Assembly: GCA_002794735.1 (NCBI GenBank)
Contig: NBAZ01000010.1
Coordinates: 992,001-1,056,000, forward strand
Direction: 5' to 3'
DNA: 64,000 nucleotides
From: Pyrrhoderma lamaoense
Lineage: Eukaryota; Basidiomycota; Agaricomycetes; Hymenochaetales; Hymenochaetaceae
The position numbers and the translations under genes are program-made. The notes below the pieces were generated by a model. That model searched no databases and was not told the origin of the DNA. It was given only the letters and a program-made list of their open reading frames with translations. Shown in pieces: positions 1 to 11,990 of this stretch (positions within the stretch are counted from its first letter, which is position 1; every line of letters starts with the position of its first letter).

Positions 1-369
1 ATACGCTATGGAAGATGTGGCCGTTTATGGTTATATCACACCTCTTAAAGTCAAGATTGTACTTTCTTTAGGCTCACGGACTCAGTTGTGCGTGATGCAG
101 ATGTAACAATGGTTTGTAGCTCAACTTAGTTTCTTTATCTACCATACTCACTTTAGAAAAACGTTTAGATATTTCGTGCCATGCATATGGCATACTTTCA
201 TTCACTTGCAAACCCGTTTCTCAGACTGGATGCTCCATATGATGCAGCAGTCGATCACACCGCTTTGCTCAGTCAAGGTAGCAGACGCTGGAAAGGATTT
301 AGGAAACGGGTTGACGATGTTGGGAGAGCAGTTGGCGCCAATGTACCTTTTGATACTAATGAAAATTGA
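1..369 (+). CDS. TCA17: TRAPP complex subunit, Tca17/TRAPPC2L-like (3' part, frameshifted)
   Basis: This is the C-terminal part of a small longin-fold TRAPP subunit acting in Golgi and endosomal vesicle traffic; the 5' end lies left of the window. The first segment reads MEDVAVYGYITPLKVKIVL, the usual 'D-x-x-VYGY-x-T--K-K-V' strand pair of TRAPPC2L. It continues as LTDSVVRDADVTM in another frame, so one base is missing near position 70-74. A GT-AG intron fits 112-168. The last exon gives IFRAMHMAYFHSLANPF and a tail ending in DTNEN with a TGA at 367-369; the NPF motif matches the sedlin/TRAPPC2L family. The gene is convergent with deoxyhypusine synthase. The family call rests on these motifs only; the sedlin subunit TRAPPC2 is the main alternative. 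Confidence 0.62.
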
Positions 370-649
370 TCTATTGAGCGAGTGGACTGAAGTTAAACAA
401 AACGGTTTGTTGGTTCTTCTGACACCGTATAATCGGGGCCGTCGTGGCGCTATCACGGTTATTCGGCACAGACTGGATTCTAATCCTTGATGAACCTATA
501 ACAACAAGACCTTATTATTGACCTTGCGCAGTAAAGGAAACAGACGTTAGGACAGATACGGGGTCTATATTCATAAGTAGCATAGAAATAACAAAGTGCA
601 TGGTGCTTACAATGATGTACAAGTAAATCTACTTCAATTATGCTATTAA

Positions 650-2010
<1,361 letters not shown>

Positions 2011-2658
2011 ATGTACAAGATGTATAATATAGTTCAGATGATAGAAATCCTCCACACATCAAGAAGTTACAAAATAATCAAAAATTGAATTTGGCTTCGT
2101 CACGTGCTATTCAAATCCTTTTGCGGACCTTTGTCTTAGTGTCTGGGAAATAACTTTTCGTACTCAGGTCACGGGCAGTACTTACACATGGTGCAGGATC
2201 CTGAGATCGCGAAGCAAAATCTTGTAATATGAAACTATCATCAAAGTCTTGGAGTTTCAGAAAGACTTATGCATATCCTATGTATATCTCTTCTGACGCT
2301 GATCGATACGAAATTTCTGTCATACATGTTATTTGTATACGGTACATAACATATCTGCATTACTAGGTTATGTTTTACTGAGAGTCAGCATCATCTCATC
2401 ACCGGAACTTATTCGCAGGGCTTCCGCCTTGTTCCTTAAATCTTATTATTTCGTCTCTGTTGTTATGTTCAAGCCATAGCAACCGTGGAACTCCGTTTCT
2501 GCCACGAGTCTTAGTCTCTATTGTCTTAGTCTTAACGTCTTTGTCTGCATCGTCAAAACCTATTGTCCAAAGCCACCTTTGATTCAAAGAAAATTCTGGG
2601 TAATAATGTGCACGACGCTTGCCAGCGCTTTATAGATGATTTTTATAAGAATAAGGAC
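2011..2658. promoter_or_regulatory. Divergent promoter region, DYS1 / arrestin A
   Basis: About 650 bp lies between the start codons of deoxyhypusine synthase (leftward) and arrestin-like gene A (rightward). It should hold both promoters and leaders. The part next to the arrestin (2395-2560) is CT-rich on the plus strand, as expected for a fungal leader. No clear TATA box or conserved motif was seen. Confidence 0.4.
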
Positions 2659-4783
2659 ATGCTTAATCCACCCTCCTACGGTGATCACACAGGAGTTTTC
2701 AATGCTCTCTTTCTCAAGTTCATTTGCAACATTCACCCCGATACACAAGCACTTACGGGTGTGACAGATGCTCGTCCAAGGACCACCGGAAGAGAGCTCC
2801 CGGCTTACAGAAGTACCAGACCTAATACTTCTAGGGGCACATCAGGAGAGCATTTACATGAGTTTATCATCGAAGGTGTAAATAAAATACCTTGGGCTAA
2901 ATTAAAACTCAAAAGTGGTGCTTCCTCTTCAAGCAATACCCCTGCATTTGTTGGGGGCAGGAGATATCAGGCTATGTGGAACTCACCTTACGTCGGCCTG
3001 AAGACATAAAAAGTGTTGAGATCTCCGTAAGTCACTAACCTTCTCTTCGAAGTCATTGCATATTTATTGACAACTATTATTGTCAGGTTAAAGGACTTTT
3101 GAATACCGCACGTGAGGATAGGGCATTCTTCTCATATGTAGAAAATCTGTGGGACAAGACCCAAGGTGATCCAAGGAAACCTAACCATCAGGAAGTAGGT
3201 ATTTTTTCTAGTAAACTACTGGGTGATTATTTCTGGCCCTTTTCTTTCAAACTGCCTATGGAAACCATCATCAGTGAGAAGCTCAGAAAGGAGTTTGGTC
3301 TGCATACCGTCGAACGCCTTCCACCCACCTTGTCTCCAGTTATTTCGTACCGACTTAGTCTAGACATCAAGAGGCGGGGTTTGTTTAATCCGACCAACTC
3401 GTACGTGGTTTTACTTATCATGTATAATACAGTGTTAAGCATTTGGTAGTGTATCAACAATGTTCTCTTTCACTCCAGTAACTCGTCCTGATCCGGCCTC
3501 CGAGGCTCGTAATTATGCTTACTTACAAAGGACTTTCATTCCTGGTCCGATTTTAGACCCTTATGGTTGGCAGACCTCAAATCCTGTCAAGGTTTCTGGC
3601 ACTCTCTTTAGACAACGCAGAGTGTCCGTAATTTATACAGTTAGTCTGAGCACTTCATTTGATACTGATCAACGCAAGGATCTGATACTATTTTTCGACA
3701 GCTTTCTCTTGCTACTCCGGTAAGATATTTTAAAGAAAAATTGCTCTTCGACCTGAGTATCTCATCACTAATTCAATAAATAATTTCGTCATCAGCTTGT
3801 ATATACTCGTGGATCTGTGATACCATGTCACCTCACAGTCCAATCCGATGACAGTCAGGCGCTTGACTTGCTCGCCAATCCCCTGGCTCCTCGTATCTTT
3901 ATGATCATCAAACCCCCAATACGAGGGAGGACGTTGCGAAAGCATGAGATTGGTCTCTCAAAATCATATTCCTCTTATTCTCTTTCTAAGGCTGTGTGGG
4001 CACCGGATGCGACTGTTGACCGACCGGATGAAGCAGAAAATGATTTCATTGCTGTCAGGTACTTGATGGGCGAGTTGAGCATCCCATCCACATGTACACC
4101 AAGTTTTGTTCTCGGGGATCTTAGCCTAGAGGTGAGATAATCATGACTTTTGTATTTCCACAAATGCCGTTCGAATTGGAAGAAATTCTGTGATTATGAC
4201 TTCCCGCTTACTGTGCTTCTCTTCCCTGTCCTCCTGCTATGCTAATACAAATACTTTGTTCTAGTACTCTATAGAGGTCCATCCGCCTACCCCGACCGGG
4301 TTCCAACCTGAGTCCGATAATGATCAAGTTCTACTAAGTGTGCCCGTAGGAATTGCGACAGCCTACACAAAGAATGCTCCTCGTCCCCGTGCATACATCA
4401 CACCCAATTACGCACCCACGAATGCAAACGCCACTAGCAGCACAGCAGACACGCTTCGTAATGTATCTCATATTAATAGTGACGTGGATGAAGCTGTGAC
4501 TCCAGGTGCCCTGATATCGAACTCCGCGGCGGCTTCTTTCTCACATTCGTTATTGACCAACGGCGAGAGGCAACAAGCAAGGAGACAAGTGAGCGGCGCA
4601 CCAAGTTTGGGTGACCTCAGGTCCGGCATGAGGCCTGGACCGGGAACAGCGTGCGATGAATCTGAGCGACTGCAACGAGAGGACGATGGGGTAGGCTTCT
4701 TATCAGCTGCATCAAATTCTGCAGCAGCGAACGGGAGAACGAGTAGCTCGCGAAGGGTAACCCGCCGATTCAGCGTGCTTTGA
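2659..4783 (+). CDS. Arrestin-like protein A (ART/alpha-arrestin type), frameshifted
   Basis: Basidiomycete arrestin-fold protein; such proteins usually link membrane cargo to a Rsp5-type ubiquitin ligase. Exons: 2659-3026, 3087-3400, 3450-3639, 3702-3719, 3796-4131 and 4265-4783. The N-terminus carries PPSY, a PPxY WW-ligand, four residues in. The arrestin N-domain follows (SGYVELTLRRPEDIK, FSYVENLWDKTQGDPR, FWPFSFKLPME, LPPTLSP), then the C-domain (VKVSGTLFRQRRV, SDDSQALDLLANP). The tail is Ser/Thr/Asn-rich, about 170 residues. The ATG at 2659 precedes PPSY; no upstream in-frame ATG is seen. A G5 run at 2953-2957 needs one more G to join TPAFVGG to the SGYVEL block. An 18-nt exon (3702-3719, encoding LSLATP) is required to join the C-domain. 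Gene B near 58 kb is a paralogue with the same layout. Confidence 0.78.
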
Positions 4784-6529
4784 TGCGGATTACGCGTTGT
4801 AATACTAAATGATTTAATCTAACTCTGTTATCTGATTGGGGCAATTTAGGAGAAAGCATTGTATTTTATTTTTACTGTATTGTATTGAATTGGAGCGAAT
4901 TGAGTCGAACTGTATTCAATCATATTCTTCTTTTTGTTTTTTCTAAGATCGTCTTGGATGCCTCAGTTTCCGGTTTTTGGTCTCTGTCTGCCCTGTGTAT
5001 GCTGGCCGTGTTCTTATTAGTTCTAGTCCATTTTCTTCTTTCTTCTCATCTACAATACATCTTCTTTTCCTTCGTTTATGATATCAGAATTAATATATAT
5101 ACATATATGTATCTATTACAGACACCAGAATCGAATAATATTAATGATAAAATATTTTAATATTATCATACGAAGCAGCCTATCACAATTTAGACTTCCT
5201 CGTGCAGATTCAGTCGCGTCTCTTCCCATACCCGCATTCCCACACCTACACACGTCTCTTTCGCAACTTTCGTAGGAGAAACAACGCTTAAACGTTCGTA
5301 CCCCCCTTCTCTTCTACACGAGTTCAGAGTCGTCGAAGTTTCTCTTTTTTATTATTATCTCCGACAAGACCGGCCATTGCATTTCTTGCTTCGGCATGTA
5401 CCCCGTTAAGAGTGATTATGATCAACAAGTTTCGGTTGTTCCTTCGCGATTCAATAGGAGTGTGAATTCGGGTCAGAGCTTGTATATTCTCATCACTTTG
5501 TGATACAAAAAACGATTAGATTACATAATATAGGCCTGCGTCGGGGCAATGACATTGTCCGCACAAGAAAGATCAAGTCTATGTCTCGCAGAGGGTTCAT
5601 GTTTCAATTCTAAGCTTAACAATGGCTCGAATATATGATAATTCAACTGGTAAGAAATATGGTTCACCGACGTATCATTAATAAACTACTTGTATGCAAA
5701 ACAGATCCTTCCAATCTACGAGATGGTAGAACATAGATTTATTCGTAATCGGAAAGACTAGCCACAAGAACCAGCTTGCGATGCTCCGTAAGGTAGTTAA
5801 CGTAGTATTTCCTCGATTTGAAACGAAGTATTATAGATAGTGATACAAATAGGTTGACTCTATTAGTTACGTATATCTTTCAAGTGACTTTTGCCACTTT
5901 CTCCTATAATATCTCACAAAAACAAGGCTCTCCGGATAACAGAGAACTTACTCGCACATAGGATTAGAGAGGCTATCACTTTAGTCTATGTAAAGTTCTC
6001 AGTGATGATTACTCGTCTCCAACAAGGGACATGAAGATTCTTTCACTGAGCGACCAAAATTGACGAAGAAAACTCGTATGGTACAAGAAGATATCATGAC
6101 AGTACTCTACTAAGTCTCTTGACGCATCATGACTACTCAAATGGAGTACCAGTGCAGATTCTTGAGGCGATACATCCCTCTGGAACTGCATAAATTCAAT
6201 AATCAAGAAAGGTAGGAATTGAATTCTCTTTCTGGATCTGTTTATCGGAGTATCAGACATGAGTATCTTGCGAGAAATAAATAAGTCTGCCTAACGTCGA
6301 GCTATTGATGAGAAATGTGGTGGGTTGTACGGCAGCGCCGAAGTTACAAAATGCCAGTGAGTCGACATAGAGAAATATTAACTTACAAATAAAGGTAAAC
6401 AACTCGTTTTATTTGTATACTTTTTTTTATCTATGCATTAACATAAAGGTTATAATTATATGATACGTAAATGCATTACAGTATGATACAGGGATACGAT
6501 AATAGATTATGAGTATTGCCAAGATATAG
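4784..6529. other. Intergenic, no gene recognised
   Basis: The 3' flank of arrestin A is followed by AT-rich DNA. Open frames are under 105 codons, with no recognisable protein motif and no plausible exon chain. The 5160-5420 part is CT-rich and resembles a leader, but nothing coding follows it. No tRNA-like B box or inverted-repeat element was seen. Confidence 0.5.
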
Positions 6530-7960
6530 CATTCCTTGAGTAAGTACCAGAAACAGATAGATAGTATGGTAACAATCAGACGGTTGCTGTTACAATCACA
6601 GGATAGAGGCATTTAGGGTGCCTTTGAGCCATGACAAGGTGTCCAGTCCCGTAATTGCATGTAATTTACTCCCATTCAAAGTAGGATAGTAGTGTATACA
6701 CGTGAACAGAGAAACTGTCCCCCAATTGATAAACTCAATCATTATATTATTCTATTCTGTGAATAAGATTTCTACATACACATTTGTCTATACCTATATC
6801 TGAAATTATGTACTTTTATATACTAGCAGTAGTCATCTTAATCTTTGTCTTTATCTCGTTAAATTTTAACTGCAGTGCTAGCTGGAACCCATGTTGGTGA
6901 TAGATGGAGACGAGATAACGATTGAATGGTCGGATACAAATCCCGTCGGTCTCGAATCGACTGTAAGGACACTCGAAACATTCAGCAAATGAGAGAAGGT
7001 GGGATGGAAGCAGAGAACTAATGAAGAAGGCGACGAGAAAGATCAGCATTGTAGATACATTCAACTTTTCGGGTTAGTACACGGATGTATAGGACATGTT
7101 TTCCATGCACTAGGTCTGACTTCAGTTCAGTAAAATACAAAATTTGTATAAGTAGAGCTTACTAATTTTCTAAATATAGAATAGGTTCCCACGTACCGTT
7201 TTCACAAGTCAATCATGAGAGCCGGTCTCAAGAATCCAAACTCACACAACCGTTGTCCCTTTTCTTTTGACCTACTTCGGAAACTCGGGTTTCGTATATC
7301 CGTTGAGCTCCTTCTGCCATCTCCTTTGGTGTCAATGTCACTAAAGTAACCAAGAGGACCAATAGACCACCCGCAATTTTTTCGTTATATGTCTGGAGTT
7401 TTATGAAGGCTATGGATCGGAGTTCTTATTGAGATATTACCGTGGCCTCTGACCTTACTAGTCCATGTCCCAATTTGCTGTTGCCGCTTCGCTCGGATTG
7501 ACCAGTTAATGTCATTGGGAAGTAAGTCAAAGATCTCGTATTAATTTCTGTCTTCACTTCTCTCAGCTCCGTCTTTCCGTCCATTCAGTTTCCCTCTATT
7601 ATTATTGTTGACGGTTACGTTTAGTCATATGCGTTTCTACCCTTTCCCTCCTCTCGAATTCTTCCGTTTTTTTGCGTGTAGCCACTACCTGTTGTTCCCG
7701 AAAACTATTCGAGGCCTTGTTCTTTTTCTATACTGCGTCTATAAACCCCCCACCGGCGAAACCCTATACCATCCTCCCATTCGTTCGGCGGAATTTTGAA
7801 GCAAAAAATCTCGTCTTCGTTTAATTCTTGTATCTGCCCTTACGTGATTTTCCTCCGTCGTCAGAATTATAGGCTTATATCATCTACGGTATCGAGCAGA
7901 GAACTCGGTTGGGTATTTCTTTCTTCCTCAATCTATCTGGGTATTCTTCTCGACACTGTT
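6530..7960 (+). repeat. Diverged direct repeat, copy 1
   Basis: This stretch matches 9380-10900 in the same order and orientation at an offset growing from about 2.83 to 2.92 kb. Anchors are TTTAGGGTGC (6610 against 9438), GAGATAACGATTG (about 6912 against 9750), a shared block around GGACACTCGAAACA, and TTCGGCGGAATT against TCCGGCGGAATT (about 7783 and 10701). Identity looks high in the anchors and low between them, so the duplication is old. A short frame ending near 6998 reads IDGDEITI...GLEST.RTLETFSK-stop and resembles one in copy 2. Function unknown. Confidence 0.55.
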
Positions 7961-9379
7961 ACGACGGAAGCATTTCTCTAGGAATCATGTACAACAGCAT
8001 TTCGTTGGACCTGGACTCCATCTAAGTGCATGGGATGTTAAGATCCTATCGACAAAATTCTCATCATGTCAGCTATAAACAGATACTTACAGTCAAATTG
8101 ACTTCAAAAGAAAGTAGTACCATACAAACAAAGTGTATGAAACAACTACTATATAGGGGAAATTGGTATAATATACTTACATTTGCATCATCCATATCTC
8201 TTTTCGGCCTCCGTTTTTTTTTTCATCTTTCGGAGAAAAGAGAATTAAGTTGACAAAGAACTCGGTGCGACCCTTAATTGGATCGTACTTGCGTTAAACG
8301 TACACCGCTTCCATATAAAGTACGTGCTCAGTTCCAACAAGTACTTTGACCAATACGGACTAGGGGAGGCACTACTCCTGTTTAATTACTGGTTAGACTT
8401 TACTTTACCCTTTTTTGAACCTTCGCCGGGAAGACTTTCTTAGCTTCTTTCTCTCTTTCTTGTGACATAAAATGGACTCAGATCAGAAAGGAAGTTATTG
8501 AGATTGAGGTGAGTGGGTGAGGGCGGGAAACAGGTGTGAAAGCATAAGTCGGGCCGTGTCGGGATTATGACCATCCGATCCAGCCAACCAGATGGCGGAA
8601 GGGGCTCTCAGAGACTTGAATTTAGGGAGGTGCTGCTTTTTTCTATCCTATCCGTTCTTATTGATCCAGTTAACGTTATAGTACTAAGTAGGTTCGGAGG
8701 TTCGTGTCGAGTTCTTGAAAGATCATATAGTATCAGCGGTATCGATGTATCTGTTCATTTACCTGGTTTGAGGCTTGATCCCCGTCCCGTACCTTTCCAT
8801 TACAGTTGGTGGTGGTATGCGGAATGTATAACCAAGGCATTGCGAAGGTCAATAAGAATCCAAGATACTAATCAGTTTGATAATCGTGGGAAGTAAATTT
8901 GTCATTTACTATTATTATAATTAAATCACCAGACCTGATGATTATATGTAAGTCCCCAATAAGAGTCATCACTTCTTGTTGGTCTATTGAGATGGTTTAG
9001 TAAACAATTGAAAAGTGAAAAATAAAACGAAACCGGACAACTCGGAAATAGCTTTCATTCATGAGAAAATCGCGTTTTACTATCAAAAAGAGGAAATGAC
9101 GCAATTCTTGATTAACCACACATTGGATCAAACAATGCTTTCGCGAGTTTTTCTACACTACAGTTTCATTTACCTGTAAGTCTTTCTCACCAACCTCTCC
9201 GGATGCCTGAAGCACGCATATATTTACATGCATCTTCAAATCACAAAGAGGTGTGAACACGAACCATCAGCGCTTCGGAGAAACGGTACAAGCTTTTGGT
9301 TAGCTGTGATAGGCTAGTTGTACTAAATGTTTTACAGTATACAGATTGTTTTCCACAGATCGCTGGAGGGGCTTGAAAT
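7961..9379. other. Spacer between the two repeat copies, no gene recognised
   Basis: About 1.4 kb separates the two repeat copies. The longest open frame (8567-8896, plus) reads 109 codons, starts at ATG and shows no known motif. No transposase, reverse transcriptase or integrase remnant could be read. If the flanking copies were LTRs this would be the internal region, but nothing in it supports that. Confidence 0.4.
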
Positions 9380-10900
9380 AGGCAGATAGAGTAGTTACGA
9401 TCAAAGGGTCCATGTTACAGCCCACCGAGGGAGTGAGGCGTTTAGGGTGCTTCTGACTTGAGAAGGGATCTTCTATCCAGTAAACCCCATCCAATCTGCT
9501 CTCGCTTCGGATTGAAACAGTAACAGATGAGCATGTTATCAGCTCGAGGCCACAGGCCGTTTCCCGATAGAGGAGTTTTCGATGTATATATCAATCCACC
9601 AACCAATAAATATATGTATATAGATTTATAATTTATTATTATTATTTGTATCTATCGATATCTATATCTGAAAACGATTGTTTCGATCTGAGTTTTTATC
9701 TCAATAAACATCCGTTCGTACCACTTAGTGGATTTTATATTGATGGCGAGGAGATAACGATTGGAATGTCTAAATACAAATTCTCTATCGGTCTCGACTC
9801 AACTAAAAGGACACTCGAAACACTCAACAAATGAGCGAAGGCGAAGCGAGACGGGTATGGAAGCTATAGAAAATTGAAGAAGGGTGATAGGAGAGATCGG
9901 CTTTGTCGTTGTACCATCTAGGTTTTTTTGTGCTGATACGTTGGCAATTGGGAGAGGGGCCATATGTTTTTTAGGCTCTCGAATTTGTTATTCATGGATG
10001 ACTAACATTCCTTATCAAGTAAACTCTCACGTGTCGTGTTCAAGTCAACCACACACAAACCAGGGATTCCTGAACCCACGCTGATGACTGTGTAAACCCA
10101 TTGATCCCTTTCTTTCTGCCAAGTTTGGATAATCGAGAGTTGTGCATTCCATTTCTTTCTTGCCTTTTTTACATTTAACCGCTCCTTTTGATGGCAACGT
10201 TTGAGAAAAGAAATTGCCAAGAGAACCAATGAACCTTGCGGATTTCTTTTTCCCTTCCGCTCTGGAGACTTTTTCCCAACACGAAGGTTTGGGCTGGGGC
10301 GCTGGCTTCAAACATAAGTTGATCGCAACCCTGACGGATCCCTTACCTCTAACCCCTGTTCCGTCCTACTTGTTGCTGTGCTTTGTCCCAAATTAATCAA
10401 GACACGTTGAGACGGAAAATAGAAGCAAAATAAATTAAAGTCTATTCCCTACTGGCAGCTCTGTCCTTTTCATCTTTTCATTTCCCTCCCTATTATTATT
10501 TGCTGTTGAGGTTCAATTTTTTTAATCTTATGTTTTCGTCCCTTTCTCTCCATCTCTGCATTGCTTACTTGTCATGATACTTTGTTCCGGGGAGACCATT
10601 CTGAACCCTTCTCTCTCTGTACCTCTTTCCTCCCCGTTGTTCTTTGCCTGCTGTATACATACACACCCCGCCGGCATAGCCCAATGAAATCCTGTCGCTC
10701 GTTCCGGCGGAATTCTGATTCGAAAGCGAAAGGTTCCTTTTGTGTTTGTTATTTCATTATTCTTATATTTTTATTTTTATTTTTGCTTCTCGTTATTTGT
10801 TCCAGTTTCCTATTTCTCTACGTTGCCGTTCGTTGATAATTTCAACTGTCGTCGAAGCTTTAGGCTTAAATTAATTACATTGTTATGCAAGTTTCATTTC
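9380..10900 (+). repeat. Diverged direct repeat, copy 2
   Basis: Second copy of the 6530-7960 segment. It holds the frame ending at about 9834, IDGEEITIGMSKYKF then GLDSTKRTLETLNK-stop, and a CT-rich stretch (10440-10880) matching 7540-7960. Differences include many substitutions and small indels spread through the segment. There are no flanking terminal repeats or target-site duplications that I could make out. Confidence 0.55.
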
Positions 10901-11990
10901 GCCTGGAAATTTTATTCTTCCGCCTCCCTCCCCCATCCGTGCTCCTTATTTTTCCTCTCTTCCTTTCCCGGTACTCTTTCGATTCATTCTTCTTCACAGC
11001 GTTGTTTGCGACGAATCCGGGTTTTACGACAACCCGAGTTTTTATTTCACTCTCCGAATCAATTTCTCTGTTCAGGGAGTTGTTTTTACATGTACGTGTA
11101 TGTTGTATAACAACATAAGCGTACCTCACCACAGTTATAAGCGAATCATACGCCCACACGGGGTTGCAACAGAAGAAAAAACACGTACAATCTGGTGTAT
11201 GTATAGGTACAGTACATAAGCAACAACTTTGTTTGGGGTCGTGTGTGAGTGTCACTGTGTGTACACACGGAGGTGTAAGCTTCTAGTCACAAATAATACT
11301 AACCGCTTCATAAAGCAACTTGAGTCCCCGAGAATTCATTGAATTCCCAAAGCAATCCATACTCGGTAACGAGAACCACCTCTCACACACGCACGTATCC
11401 CTCAAGGTAACGTCATTGGTCCGGAAAACTCTTTCTTTCATTCTTTTTTAACCGTTTTTCTCGAACCATCCCTTGTATGTGCAACTTACACGCACCCTAT
11501 TGAAGAAGGGACCCCCTTCCTCCCCCACATCCACCCCAGACAATATGAAGCCATTGGTTATTGATATCACCTTTGTGATTATAAAATCATACTAAAAGAT
11601 CTGAGGGAAACCCGACTTGTTATGAAGCAAATTTCCGTATCATCATCAGCTATCAGCTATCAAAAATCAAAACATAACATTTGAAATATACATGTATATA
11701 TATGCGTGTACTTGAATATTTGCGCAAACTTCTCGTAATCCTGCTTCTCCTCCACTCACATAACCCTGGTCACCTGGTCCTCCCCCTTTCTCTGCCTGCT
11801 CTTTCGTCCAGAAAAGGTTTAGGACGAAACCGTTTATCCCAGAAAACGATTTTTAGGAGTTTGATCCAAACATGCGTAATTCGTCGGTTCTTTGGGTCGT
11901 TACTTAACGGTGACGTTTTCCATTTTTACCATTAGATACAATACTCCTATAACCCAATTGGTCGAGGTGTGACTTACTTTGTTATAGTAG
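10901..11990. other. Intergenic, no gene recognised
   Basis: AT-rich sequence with pyrimidine tracts and several short palindromic GT/AC stretches around 11090-11280. Frames up to 126 codons here are low-complexity and occur on both strands over the same bases, which argues against coding. Nothing else seen. Confidence 0.4.

Noticed and set aside
2399..2587. 62-codon minus-strand frame between DYS1 and arrest in A
   Set aside because: Lies in the CT-rich leader of arrestin A, has no known motif, and its bases are better explained as promoter and 5' UTR.
8567..8896. 109-codon plus-strand frame between the repeat copies
   Set aside because: It starts at ATG but has no recognisable motif, no exon partners and no similarity to any other frame in the window.
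6530..10900. LTR retrotransposon
   Set aside because: No TG...CA ends, primer-binding site, polypurine tract or reverse transcriptase/integrase remnant could be read between the two copies.
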